Assembly: GCA_964016885.1 (NCBI GenBank)
Contig: OZ024744.1
Coordinates: forward strand, 63,846,962 to 63,910,961
Source of the DNA: Eledone cirrhosa
Taxonomy: Eukaryota > Mollusca > Cephalopoda > Octopoda > Eledonidae
DNA: 64,000 nt
Direction: 5' to 3'
Each line of letters begins with the position of its first letter. The stretch's first letter is position 1. Positions 1-15,690 of the stretch are shown here, piece by piece. The notes below the pieces were generated by a model. That model saw only the letters and a program-made list of their open reading frames with translations. It searched no databases and was not told the origin of the DNA. Both the position numbers and the translations under genes were made by a program.

Positions 1-3000
1 TATATATCACAGGTGTTACATTCCTCTAGTATATATCACAGCTGTGACATTTCTGTAGTATATATGACAGTTGTGACATTTCTGTAGTATATATCACAGT
101 TGTGACATTCCTGTAGTATATATCACAGGTGTGACATTCCTGTAGTATATATCACAGCTGTGACATTCCTGTAGTATATATGACAGTTGTGACATTCCTG
201 TATTATATATCACAGTTGTGACATTCCTGTAGTATATATCACAGTTGTGACATTCCTCTAGTATATATCACAGCTGTGACATTTCTGTAGTATATATGAC
301 AGTTGTGACATTCCTGTAGTATATATCACAGCTGTGACGTTCCTGTAGTATATATCACAGTTGACATTCCTGTAGTATATATCACAGTTGTGACATTCCT
401 GTAGTATATATATATCACAGCTGTGACATTCCTGTAGTATATATCACAGTTGTAACATTCCTGTAGTATATATCACAGGTGTGACATTCCTGTAGTATAT
501 ATCACAGGTGTGACATTCCTGTAGTATATATCACAGCTGTGACATTTCTGTAGTCTATATCACAGTTGTGACATTCCTGTAGTGTATATCACAGTTGTGA
601 CATTCCTGTAGTATATATCACAGGTGTTACATTCGTCTAGTATATATCACAGCTGTGACACTTCTGTAGTATATATGACAGTTGTGACATTCCTGTAGTA
701 TATATCACCGCTGTGACATTCCTGTAGTATATATCACAGTTGACATTCCTGTAGTATATATCACAGTTGTGACATTCCTGTAGTATATATATATCACAGC
801 TGTGACATTCCTGTAGTATATATCACAGTTGTGACATTCCTGTAGTATATATTACAGTTGTGACATTCCTATACTATAAATCACAGTTGTGACATTTCTG
901 TAGTATATATCACAGTTGTGACATTCCTGTAGTATATATCACACCTGTGACATTTCTGTAGTATATATCACAGTTGTGACATTCCTGTAGTATATATGAC
1001 AGTTGTGACATTCCTGTAGTATATATCACAGTTGACATTCCTGTAGTATGTATCACATTTGTGACATTCATCTAGTATATATCACAGTTGTGACATTCCT
1101 GTAGTATATATCACACTTGTGATATTCCTGTAGTATATATCACAGCTGTGGCATTCCTGCAGTATATATCACAGTTGTGACATTCCTGTAGTATATATCA
1201 CAGCTGTGACATTCCTGTAGTGTATATAACAATGGTGACATACATGTACTATATATCACAACTGACATTCCTGCTGTTTATATCACAGCTGTGACATCCC
1301 TGTAGTATATATCACAATTGTGACACTCCTGTAGTATATATCACAGTTGTGTCATTCCTGTAGTATATATCACAGTTGTGACATTCCTGTAGTATATATC
1401 ACAGTTGTGACATTCCTGTAGTATATATCACAGTTGTGACATTGCTGCAGTATATATCACAGCTGTGACATTTCTGTAGTATATATCACAGCTGTGACAT
1501 TCCTGTAGTATATATCACAGCTGTGACATTCCTGTAGTATATATCACAGTTGTGACATTCCTGTACTATATATCACAGTTATGACATGCTTGTAGTATAT
1601 GTCACAGCTGTGACATTCCTGTAGTATATATCACAGTTGTGTCATTCCTGTAGTATATATCACAGTTGACATTCCCGTACTATATATCACAGTTGACATT
1701 CCTGTAGTATATATCACAGTTGTGACAATCCTGTAGTATATATCTCAGTTATGACATTCCTGTAGTATATATCACAGTTATGACATTCCTGTAGTATATA
1801 TCACAACTGTGACATTCCTGCTGTTTATATCACAGCTGTGATATTCCTGTAGTATATATCACAATTGTGACATTCCTGTAGTAGATATCACAGCTGTGAC
1901 ATTGCTGTAGCATATATCACAGCTATGACATTGCTGTAGTATATATCACAGTTATGACATTCCTGTAGTATATATCACAGGTGTGACATTCCTGTAGTAT
2001 ATATCATAGCTGTGAATTCCTGTAGTATATATCACAGTTGTGACATCCCTGTAGTATATATCACAGTTGTGACATTCCTGTAGTATATATCACAGCTGTG
2101 ACATTCCTGTAGTATATATCACAGCTGTGACATTCCTGTAGTATATATCACAGTTGTGGCATTCCTGTAGTATATATCACAGCTGTGACATTCCTGTAGT
2201 GTATATCACAGTTGTGACATTCCTGTAGTATATATCACGGTTGTGACATTCCTGTAGTATATATCACAGTTGTGACATTCCTCTAGTATATATCACAGTT
2301 GTGACATTCCTGTAGTATATATCACAGGTGTTACATTCGTCTAGTATATATCACAACTGTGACATTTCTGTAGTATATATGACAGTTGTGACATTCCTGT
2401 AGTATATATCACAGCTGTGACATTCCTGTAGCATATATCACAGTTGACATTCCTGTAGTATATATCACAGTTGTGACATTACTGTAGTATATATATATCA
2501 CAGCTCTCACATTCCTGTAGTATATATCACAGTTGTGACATTCCTGTAGTATATATACCAAAGCTGTGACATTCCTGCAGTATATATCACAGCTGTGACA
2601 TTCCTGTAGTATATATCACAGCTGTGACATTCCTGTAGTATATATCACAGTTGTGACATTCCTGTAGTATATATCACAGCTGTGACATTCCTGTAGTATA
2701 TATCACAGCTGTGACATTCCTGTAGTATATATCACAGTTGTGACATTCTTGTAGTATATATTACAGCTGTGACATTCCTGTAGTATATATCACAATTTTG
2801 ACATTCCTGTAGTATATATGACAGTTGTGACATTCCTGTAGTTATATATCACAGTTGTGACATTCCTCTAGTATATATCACAGTTGTGACATTCCTCTAG
2901 TATATATCACAGCTGTGACACTTCTGTAGTATATATCACAGTTGTGACATTCCTGTAGTATATATTACAGCTGTGACATTCCTGTAGTATATATTACAGT

Positions 3001-6000
3001 TGTGACATTCCTATACTATATATCACAGTTGTGTCATTTCTGTAGTATATAGCACAGCTGTGACATTCCTGTACTATATATCACAGTTATGACATTCCTG
3101 TAGTATATATCATAGCTGTGAATTCCTGTAGTATATATCACAGTTGTGACATCCCTGTAGTATATATCACAGTTGTGACATTCCTGTAGTATATATCACA
3201 GCTGTGACATTCCTGTAGTATATATCACAGCTGTGACATTGCTGTAGCATATATCACAGTTATGACATTCCTGTAGTATATATCACATGTGTGACATTCC
3301 TTTAGTATATATCACAGTTGTGACATTCCTGTACTATATATCACAGTTATGACATTCCTGTAGTATATATATCAAAGCTGTGACATTCCTGGAGTATATA
3401 TCACAGCTGTGCATTCCTGTAGTATATATCACAGCTGTGACATTCCTGTAGTATATATTACAATTGTGACATTCCTGTACTATATATCACAGTTGTGAAA
3501 TTTCTGTAGTATATATCACAGTTGTGACATTCCTGTAGTATATATCACAGTTGTGACATTCCTGTAGTATATATCACAGGTGTGACATTCCTGTAGTATA
3601 TATCACAGCTGTGACATTCCTGTAGTATATATAACTGTTGTGACATTCCTGTAGTTTATATCACAATTATGACATTCCAGTAATATATATCACAGTTGAG
3701 ACATTCATGTAGTATATATCACATGTGTGACATTCCTTTAGTATATATCACAGTTGTGACATTCCTGTAGTATATATCACAGCTGTGACATTCCTGTACT
3801 ATATATCACAGTTATGACATTCCTGTAGTATATATATCAAAGCTGTGACATTCCTGGAGTATATATCACAGCTGTGCATTCCTGTAGTATATATCACAGC
3901 TGTGACATTCCTGTAGTATATATTACAATTGTGACATTCCTGTACTATATATCACAGTTGTGAAATTTCTGTAGTATATATCACAGTGGTGACATTCCTG
4001 TAGTATATATCACTGGTGTGACATTCCTGTAGTATATATCACAGCTCTGACATTTCTGTGGTATATATCACAGTTGTGACATTCCTATAGTATATGTCAC
4101 AGTTGACATTCCTGTAGTATATATCACAGTTGTGACATTCCTGTAGTATATATCACAGTTGTGACATTCCTGTAGTATATATCACAGCTGTGACATTCCT
4201 GTAGTATATATAACTGTTGTGACATTCCTGTAGTTTATATCACAATTATGACATTCCAGTAATATATATCACAGTTGTGACATTCATGTAGTATATATCA
4301 CAGTTGTGACATTCCTGTAGTATATATCACATCTGTGACATTCCTGTAGTATATATCACAGTTGTGACATTCCTGTAGTATATATCACAGCTGTGACATT
4401 CCTGTAGTGTATATCACAGTTGTGATATTCCTGTACTATTTATCACAACTGTGACATTCCTGCTGTTTATATCACAGCTGTGACATTCCTGTACTATATA
4501 TCACAATTGTGACATTCCTGTAGTATATATGACAGTTGTGACATTCCTGTAGTATATATCACAGTTGTGACATTTCTGTAGTATATATCACAGCTGTGAC
4601 ATTCCTGTAGTATATATCACAGGTGTGACATTCCTGTAGTATATATCACAGCTGTGACATTTCTGTAGTATATATCACAGTTGTGACATTCCTGTAGTAT
4701 ATATCACAGTTGACATTCCTGTGGTATATATCACAGTTGTGACATTCATCTAGTATATATCACACTTGTGATATTCCTGTAGTATATATCACAGCTGTGA
4801 CATTCTTGCAGTATATATCACGGTTATGACATTTCTGTAGTATATATCACAGCTGTGACATTCCTATAGTGTATATAACAGTTGACATTCCTGTGACATT
4901 CCTGCTGTTTATATCACAACTGTGACATCCCTGTAGTATACATCACAATTGTGACACTCCTGTAGTATATATCACAGTTGTGTCATTCCTGTAGTATATA
5001 TCACAGTTGTGACATTCCTGTAGTATATATCACAGCTGTGACATTCCTGTAGTATATATCACAGTTGTGACATTCGTGTAGTATATATGACAGCTGTGAC
5101 ATTCCTGTAGTATATATCACAGTTGTGACATTCCTCTAGTATATATCACAGTTGTGACATTCCTCTAGTATGTATCACATCTGTGACATTTCTGTAGTAT
5201 ATATCACAGTTGTGACATTCCTGTAGTATATATTACAGCTGTGACATTTCTGTAGTATATATCACAGCTGTGACATTGCTGTAGCATATATCACAGTTAT
5301 GACATTGCTGTAGTATATATCACAGTTATGACATTCCTGTAGTATATATCACATGTGTGACATTCCTGTAGTATATATGACAGTTGTGACATTCCTGTAG
5401 TATATATCGCAGTTGACATTCCTGTAGTATGTATCACATTTGTGACATTCATCTAGTATATATCACAGTTGTGACATTCCTGTAGTATATATCACACTTG
5501 TGATATTCCTGTAGTATATATCACAGCTGTGGCATTCCTGCAGTATATATCACAGTTGTGACATTCCTGTAGTATATGTCATAGTTGTTATATTCCTGTA
5601 GTATATATCAGAGCTGTGACATTCCTGTAGTGTATATAACAGTTGTGACATTCATGTACTATATATCACAACTGTGACATTGCTGCTGTTTATATCACAG
5701 CTGTGACATTCCTGTAGTATATATTACAATTGTGACACTCCTGTAGTATATATCACAGTTGTGTCATTCCTGTAGTATATATCACAGTTGTGACATTCCT
5801 GTAGTATATATCAGTTGTGACATTCCTGTAGTATATATCACAGGTGTGACATTTCTCTAGTATATATCACAGCTGTGACATTTCTGTAGTATATATCACA
5901 GTTGTGACATTTCTGTAGTATATATATTACAGCTGTGACATTCCTTTAGTATATATCACAGTTATGACATTCCTGTAGTATATATATCAAAGCTGTGACA

Positions 6001-7260
6001 TTCCTGGAGTATATATCACAGCGGTGCATTGCTGCTGTTTATATCACAGCTGTGACATTCCTGTAGTATATATTACAATTGTGACATTCCTGTACTATAT
6101 ATCACAGTTGTGACATTCCTGTAGTATATATCACTGGTGTGACATTCCTGTAGTATATATCACAGCTCTGACATTTCTGTAGTATATATCACAGTTGTGA
6201 CATTCCTATAGTATATATCACAGTTGACATTCCTGTAGTATATATCACAGTTGTAACATTCCTGTAGTATATATCACAGGTGTGACATTCCTGTAGTATA
6301 TATCACAGGTGTGACATTCCTGTAGTATATATCGCAGCTGTGACATTCCTGTAGTATATATATATCACAGCTGTAACATTCCTGTAGTATATATAACAGT
6401 TGTGACATTCCTGTAGTACATATCACAATTATGACATTCCTGTAATATATATCACGGTTGTGACATTCCTGTAGTATATATCATAGTTGTTACATTCCTG
6501 TAGTATATATCACAGCTGTGACATTCCTGTAGTGTATATAACAGTTGTGACATTCATGTACTATATATCACAACTGTGACATTCCTGCTGTTTATATCAC
6601 AGCTGTGACATTCCTGTAGTATATATTACAATTGGGACACTCCTGTAGTATATATCACAGTTGTGTCATTCCTGTAGTATATATCACAGTTGTGACATTC
6701 CTGTAGTATATATCACAGTTGTGACATTCCTGTAGTATATATCACAGTTGTGACATTCCTGTAGTATATATAACAGTTGTGACATTCCTGTAGTATATAT
6801 CACAGGTGTGACATTCCTCTAGTATATATCACAGCTGTGACATTCCTTTAGTATATATCACAGTTGTGACATTCCTGTAGTATATATCACAGTTGTGACA
6901 TTCCTGTAGTATATATCACAGCTGTGACATTCCTGTACTATATATCACAGTTATGACATTCCTGTAGTATATATATCAAAGCTGTGACATTCCTGGAGTA
7001 TATATCACAGCTGTGCATTCCTGTAGTATATATCACAGCTGTGACATTCCTGTAGTATATATTACAATTGTGACATTCCTGTACTATATATCACAGTTGT
7101 GAAATTTCTGTAGTATATATCACAGTTGTGACATTCCTGTAGTATATATCACTGGTGTGACATTCCTGTAGTATATATCACAGCTCTGACATTTCTGTAG
7201 TATATATCACAGTGGTGACATTCCTATAGTATATATCACAGTTGACATTCCTGTAGTATA

Positions 7261-10259
7261 TATCACAGTTGTGACATTCCTGTAGTATATATCACAGGTG
7301 TGACATTCCTGTAGTATATATCACAGCTGTGACATGCCTGTAGTATATATATATCACAGCTGTAAGATTCCTGTAGTATATATAACAGTTGTGACATTCC
7401 TGTACTATATATCACAAATGTGACATTCCTGCTGTTTATTTCACAGCTGTGACATTCCTGTACTATATATCACAATTGTGACATTCCTGTAGTATATATC
7501 ACTGTTGTGACATTCCTGTAGTATATATCACAATTGTGACATTCCTGTAGTATATATGACAGTTGTGACATTCCTGTAGTATATATCACAGTTGTGACAT
7601 TCCTCTAGTATATATCACAGTTGTGACATTCCTCTAGTATATATCACTGTTGTGACATTCCTCTAGTATATATCACAGCTGTGACATTTCTGTAGTATAT
7701 ATCACAGTTGTGACATTCCTGTAGTATATATTACAGCTGTGACATTCCTGTAGTATATATTACAGTTGTGACATTCCTATACTATATATCACAGTTGTGA
7801 CATTTCTGTAGTATATATCACAGTTGTGACATTCCTGTAGTATATATCACAGGTGTGATATTGCTGTAATATATATCACAGCTGTGACATTTCTGTAGTA
7901 TATATCACAGTTGTGACATTCCTGTAGTATATATCACAGTTGACATTCCTGTAGTATATATCACAGTTGACATTCCTGTAGTATATATCACAGTTGTGAC
8001 ATTTATCTAGTATATATCACAGTTGTGACATTCATCTAGTATATATCACACTTGTGATATTCCTGTAGTATATATCACAGCTGTGACATTCCTGCAGTAT
8101 ATATCACGGTTATGACATTCCTGTAGTATATATCACAGCTGTGACATTCCTGTAGTGTATATAACAGTTGTGACATTCCTGTACTATATATCACAACTGT
8201 GACATTCCTGCTGTTTATATCACAGCTGTGACATTCCTGTAGTATATATCACAATTGTGACACTCCTGTAGTATATATCACAGTTGTGTCATTCCTGTAG
8301 TATATATATCACAGTTGTGACATTCCTGTAGTATATATCACAGCTGTGACATTCCTGTAGTATATATCACAGTTGTGACATTCCTGTAGTATATATCACA
8401 GCTGTGACATTCCTGTAGTATATATCACAGTTGTGACATTCTTGTAGTATATATTACAGCTGTGACATTCCTGTAGTATATATCACAATTGTGACATTCC
8501 TGTAGTATATATAACAGTTGTGACATTCCTGTAGTATATATCACAGGTGTGACATTCCTCTAGTATATATCACAGCTGTGACATTCCTTTAGTATATATC
8601 ACAGTTGTGACATTCCTGTAGTATATATCACAGTTGTGACATTCCTGTAGTATATATCACAGCTGTGACATTCCTGTACTATATATCACAGTTATGACAT
8701 TCCTGTAGTATATATATCAAAGCTGTGACATTCCTGGAGTATATATCACAGCTGTGACATTCCTTTAGTATATATCACAGTTGTGACATTCCTGTAGTAT
8801 ATATCACAGTTGTGACATTCCTGTAGTATATATCACAGCTGTGACATTCCTGTACTATATATCACAGTTATGACATTCCTGTAGTATATATATCAAAGCT
8901 GTGACATTCCTGGAGTATATATCACAGCTGTGCATTCCTGTAGTATATATCACAGCTGTTACATTCCTGTAGTATATATTACAATTGTGACATTCCTGTA
9001 CTATATATCACAGTTGTGAAATTTCTGTAGTATATATCACAGTTGTGACATTCCTGTAGTATATATCACAGCTGTGACATTCCTGTAGTATATATCACAG
9101 TTGTGACATTCTTGTAGTATATATTACAGCTGTGACATTCCTGTAGTATATATCACAATTGTGACATTCCTGTAGTATATATCACAGTTGTGACATTCCT
9201 GTAGTATATATCACAGGTGTGACATTCCTGTAGTATATATCACAGCTGTGACATGCCTGTAGTATATATATATCACAGCAGTAAGATTCCTGTAGTATAT
9301 ATAACAGTTGTGACATTCCTGTACTATATATCACAAATGTGACATTCCTGCTGTTTATATCACAGCTGTGACATTCCTGTACTATATATCACAATTGTGA
9401 CATTCCTGTAGTATATATCACTGTTGTGACATTCCTGTAGTATATATCACAATTGTGACATTCCTGTAGTATATATGACAGTTGTGACATTCCTGTAGTA
9501 TATATCACAGTTGTGACATTCCTCTAGTATATATCACAGTTGTGACATTCCTCTAGTATATATCACTGTTGTGACATTGCTCTAGTATATATCACAGCTG
9601 TGACATTTCTGTAGTATATATCACAGTTGTGACATTCCTGTAGTATATATTACAGCTGTGACATTCCTGTAGTATATATTACAGTTGTGACATTCCTATA
9701 CTATATATCACAGTTGTGACATTTCTGTAGTATATATCACAGTTGTGACATTCCTGTAGTATATATCACAGGTGTGATATTGCTGTAATATATATCACAG
9801 CTGTGACATTTCTGTAGTATATATCACAGTTGTGACATTCCTGTAGTATATATCACAGTTGACATTCCTGTAGTATATATCACAGTTGACATTCCTGTAG
9901 TATATATCACAGTTGTGACATTTATCTAGTATATATCACAGTTGTGACATTCATCTAGTATATATCACACTTGTGATATTCCTGTAGTATATATCACAGC
10001 TGTGACATTCCTGCAGTATATATCACGGTTATGACATTCCTGTAGTATATATCACAGCTGTGACATTCCTGTAGTGTATATAACAGTTGTGACATTCCTG
10101 TACTATATATCACAACTGTGACATTCCTGCTGTTTATATCACAGCTGTGACATTCCTGTAGTATATATCACAATTGTGACACTCCTGTAGTATATATCAC
10201 AGTTGTGTCATTCCTGTAGTATATATATCACAGTTGTGACATTCCTGTAGTATATATCA
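7261..10259. repeat. Higher-order duplication in 29-bp satellite, offset 1,919 bp
   Basis: The same series of variant units occurs at about 7,261-8,340 and 9,180-10,259. Diagnostic variants ACATGCCTG (7,332 and 9,251) and CCTGCAGTAT (8,091 and 10,010) are both offset by exactly 1,919 bp. The copies diverge outside these limits. This is a copied block of about 1.08 kb, likely by unequal exchange or replication slippage. Confidence 0.85.
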
Positions 10260-11636
10260 CAGTTGTAACATTCCTCTAGTATATATCACAGTTGTCACAT
10301 TCCTCTAGTATATATCACAGCTGTGACATTTCTGTAGTATATATCACAGTTGTGACATTCCTGTAGTATATATTACAGTTGTGACATTCCTGTAGTATAT
10401 ATTACAGCTGTGACATTTCTGTAGTATATATCACAGCTGTGACATTGCTGTAGCATATATCACAGTTATGACATTGCTATAGTATATATCACAGTTATGA
10501 CATTCTTGTAGTATATATCACAGGTGCGACATTCCTGTAGTATATATGACAGTTGTGACATTCCTGTAGTATATATCACAGTTGACATTCCTGTAGTATG
10601 TATCACATTTGTGACATTCATCTAGTATATATCACAGTTGTGACATTCCTGTAGTATATATCACACTTGTGATATTCCTATAGTATATATCACAGCTGTG
10701 GCATTCCTGCAGTATATATCACAGTTGTGACATTCCTGTAGTATATATCATAGTTGTTACATTCCTGTAGTATATATCACAGCTGTGACATTCCTGTAGT
10801 GTATATAACAGTTGTGACATTCATGTACTATATATCACAACTGTGACATTCCTGCTGTTTATATCACAGCTGTGACACTCCTGTACTATATATCACAGTT
10901 GTGTCATTCCTGTAGTATATATCACAGTTGTGACATTCCTGTAGTATATATCACAGTTGTGACATTCCTGTAATATATATCACAGTTGTGACATTCCTGT
11001 AGTATATATCACAGGTGTGACATTCCTCTAGTATATATCACAGCTGTGACATTTCTGTAGTATATATCACAGCTGTGACATTTCTGTAGTATATATCACA
11101 GTTGTGACATTCCTGTAGTATATATTTCACAGCTGTGACACTCCTTTAGTATATATCACAGTTGTGACATTCCTGTAGTATATATCACAGTTGTGACATT
11201 CCTGTAGTATATATCACAGCTGTGACATTCCTGTACTATATATCACAGTTATGACATTCCTGTAGTATATATATCAAAGCTGTGACATTCCTGGAGTATA
11301 TATCACAGCTGTGCATTCCTGTAGTATATATCACAGATGTGACATTCCTGTAGTATATATTACAATTGTGACATTCCTGTACTATATATCAAATTTGTGA
11401 AATTTCTGTAGTATATATCACAGTAGTGACATTCCTGTAGTATATATCACTGGTGTGACATTCCTGTAGTATATATCACAGCTGTGACATTCCTGTAGTA
11501 TATATCACAGCTGTGACATTCCTGTAGTATATATATATCACAGCTGTAACATTCCTGTAGTATATATAACAGTTGTGACATTCCTGTAGTATATATCACA
11601 ATTATGACATTCCTGTAATATATATCACAGTTGTGA

Positions 11637-14600
11637 CATTCATGTAGTATATATCACAGTTGTGACATTCATGTAGTATATATCACAGTTGTGACATTCC
11701 TGTAGTATATATCACATCTGTGACATTCCTGTAGTATATATCACATCTGTGACATTCCTGTAGTATATATCACAGTTGTGACATTCCTGTAGTATATATC
11801 ACAGCTGTGACATTCCTGTAGTGTATATCACAGTTGTGATATTCCTGTACTATATATCACAACAGTGACATTCCTGCTGTTTATATCACAGCTGTGACAT
11901 TCCTGTACTATATATCACAATTGTGACATTCCTGTAGTATATATCACTGTTGTGATATTCCTGTAGTATATATCACAGTTGTGACATTCCTGTAGTATAT
12001 ATCACAGTTGTGGCATTCATCTAGTATATATCACAGTTGTGACATTCATCTAGTATATATCACACTTGTGATATTCCTGTAGTATATATTACAGCTGTGA
12101 CATTCCTGTAGTGTATATAACAGTTGTGACATTCCTGTACTATATATCACAACTGTGACATTCCTGCTGTTTATATCACAGCTGTGACATTCCTGTAGTA
12201 TATATCACAATGTGACACTCCTGTAGTATACATCACAATTGTGACACTCCTGTAGTATATATCACAGTTGTGTCATTCCTGTAGTATATATCACAGTTGT
12301 GACATTCCTGTAGTATATATCACAGCTGTGACATTCCTGTAGTATATATCACAGTTGTGACATTCCTGTAGTATATATCACAGCTGTGACATTCCTGTAG
12401 TATATATCACAATTGTGACATTCTTGTAGTATATATTACAGCTGTGACATTACTGTAGTATATATCACAATTGTGACATTTCTGTAGTATATATGACAGT
12501 TGTGACATTCCTGTAGTATATATCACAGTTGTGACATTCCTCTAGTATATATCACAGTTGTCACATTCCTGTAGTATATATCACAGCTGTGACATTTCTG
12601 TAGTATATATCACAGCTGTGACATTGCTGTAGCATATATCACAGTTATGACATTGCTGTAGTATATATCACAGTTATGACATTCTTGTAGTATATATTAC
12701 AGGTGTGACATTCCTGTAGTATATATGACAGTTGTGACATTCCTGTAGTATATATCACAGTTGACATTCCTGTAGTATGTATCACATTTGTGACATTCAT
12801 CTAGTATATATCACAGTTGTGACATTCCTGTAGTATATAATACACTTGTGATATTCCTGTAGTATATATCACAGCTGTGGCATTCCTGCAATATATATCA
12901 CAGTTGTTACATTCCTGTAGTATATATCACAGCTGTGACATTCCTGTAGTGTATATAACAGTTGTGACATTCATGTACTATATATCACAACTGTGACATT
13001 CCTGCTGTTTATATCACAGCTGTGACATTCCTGTAGTATATATTACAATTGTGACACTCCTGTAGTATATATCACAGTTGTGTCATTCCTGTAGTATATA
13101 TCACAGTTGTGACATTCCTGTAGTATATATCACAGGTGTGACATTCCTCTAGTATATATCACAGCTGTGACATTTCTGTAGTATATATCACAGTTGTGAC
13201 ATTCCTGTAGTATATATATCACAGCTGTGACATTCCTTTAGTATATATCACAGTTGTGACATTCCTGTAGTATATATCACAGTTGTGACATTCCTGTAGT
13301 ATATATCACAGCTGTGACATTCCTGTACTATATATCACAGTTATGACATTCCTGTAGTATATATATCAAAGCTGTGACATTCCTGGAGTATATATCACAG
13401 CTGTGCATTCCTGTAGTATATATCACAGCTGTGACATTCCTGTAGTATATATTACAATTGTGACATTCCTGTACTATATATCAAAGTTGTGAAATTTCTG
13501 TAGTATATATCACAGTTGTGACATTCCTGTAGTATATATCACTGGTGTGACATTCCTGTAGTATATATCACAGCTCTGACATTTCTGTTGTATATATCAC
13601 AGTTGTGACATTCATACAGTATATATCACAGTTGACATTCCTGTAGTATATATCACAGTTGTGACATTCATGTAGTATATATCACAGTTGTGACATTCAT
13701 GTAGTATATATCACAGTTGTGACATTCCTGTAGTATATATCACATCTGTGACATTCCTGTAGTATATATCACATCTGTGACATTCCTGTAGTATATATCA
13801 CAGTTGTGACATTCCTGTAGTATATATCACAGCTGTGACATTCCTGTAGTGTATATCACAGTTGTGATATTCCTGTACTATATATCACAACAGTGACATT
13901 CCTGCTGTTTATATCACAGCTGTGACATTCCTGTACTATATATCACAATTGTGACATTCCTGTAGTATATATCACTGTTGTGACATTCCTGTAGTATATA
14001 TCAAAGTTGTGACATTCCTGTAGTATATATCACAGTTGTGACATTCATCTAGTATATATCACAGTTGTGACATTCATCTAGTATATATCACACTTGTGAT
14101 ATTCCTGTAGTATATATTACAGCTGTGACATTCCTGTAGTGTATATAACAGTTGTGACATTCCTGTACTATATATCACAACTGTGACATTCCTGCTGTTT
14201 ATATCACAGCTGTGACATTCCTGTAGTATATATCACAATTGTGACACTCCTGTAGTATGCATCACAATTGTGACACTCCTGTAGTATATATCACAGTTGT
14301 GTCATTCCTGTAGTATATATCACAGTTGTGACATTCCTGTAGTATATATCACAGCTGTGACATTCCTGTAGTATATATCACAGTTGTGACATTCCTGTAG
14401 TATATATCACAGCTGTGACATTCCTGTAGTATATATCACAATTGTGACATTCTTGTAGTATATATTACAGCTGTGACATTACTGTAGTATATATCACAGT
14501 TGTGACATTCCTCTAGTATATATCACAGTTGTCACATTCCTCTAGTATATATCACAGCTGTGACATTTCTGTAGTATATATCACAGCTGTGACATTGCTG

Positions 14601-15690
14601 TAGCATATATCACAGTTATGACATTGCTGTAGTATATATCACAGTTATGACATTCTTGTAGTATATATTACAGGTGTGACATTCCTGTAGTATATATGAC
14701 AGTTGTGACATTCCTGTAGTATATATCACAGTTGACATTCCTGTAGTATGTATCAAATTTGTGACATTCATCTAGTATATATCACAGTTGTGACATTCCT
14801 GTAGTATATATCACACTTGTGATATTCCTGTAGTATATATCACAGCTGTGGCATTCCTGCAGTATATATCACAGTTGTTACATTCCTGTAGTATATATCA
14901 CAGCTGTGACATTCCTGTAGTGTATATAACAGTTGTGACATTCATGAACTATATATCACAACTGTGACATTCCTGCTGTTTATATCATAGCTGTGACATT
15001 CCTGTAGTATATATTACAATTGTGACACTCCTGTAGTATATATCACAGTTGTGTCATTCCTGTAGTATATATCACAGTTGTGACATTCCTGTAGTATATA
15101 TCACAGTTGTGACATTCCTGTAGTATATATCACAGTTGTGACATTCCTGTAGTATATATCACAGGTGTGACATTCCTCTAGTATATATCACAGCTGTGAC
15201 ATTTCTGTAGTTTATATCACAGTTGTGACATTCCTGTAGTATATATATCACAGCTGTGACATTCCTTTAGTATATATCACAGTTGTGACATTCCTGTAGT
15301 ATATATCACAGTTGTGACATTCCTGTAGTATATATCACAGCTGTGACATTCCTGTACTATATATCACAGTTATGACATTCCTGTAGTATATATATCAAAG
15401 CTGTGACATTCGTGGAGTATATATCACAGCTGTGCATTCCTGTAGTATATATCACAGCTGTGACATTCCTGTAGTATATATTACAATTGTGACATTCCTG
15501 TACTATATATCACAGTTGTGAAATTTCTGTAGTATATATCACAGTTGTGACATTCCTGTAGTATATATCACTGGTGTGACATTCCTGTAGTATATATCAC
15601 AGCTCTGACATTTCTGTTGTATATATCACAGTTGTGACATTCATATAGTATATATCACAGTTGACATTCCTGTAGTATATATCACAGTTG
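11637..15690. repeat. Tandem higher-order duplication in 29-bp satellite, ~2.03 kb
   Basis: Copy A, about 11,637-13,664, is followed directly by copy B, about 13,665-15,690. CACATCTG variants (11,713 and 13,741) and AACAGTGACA (11,861 and 13,889) are offset by 2,028 bp. The offset becomes 2,029 after a 1-bp indel near 12,210. Related but less exact blocks with the marker GTAGTATGTATCAC occur near 1,031, 5,412 and 10,581. Confidence 0.8.
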
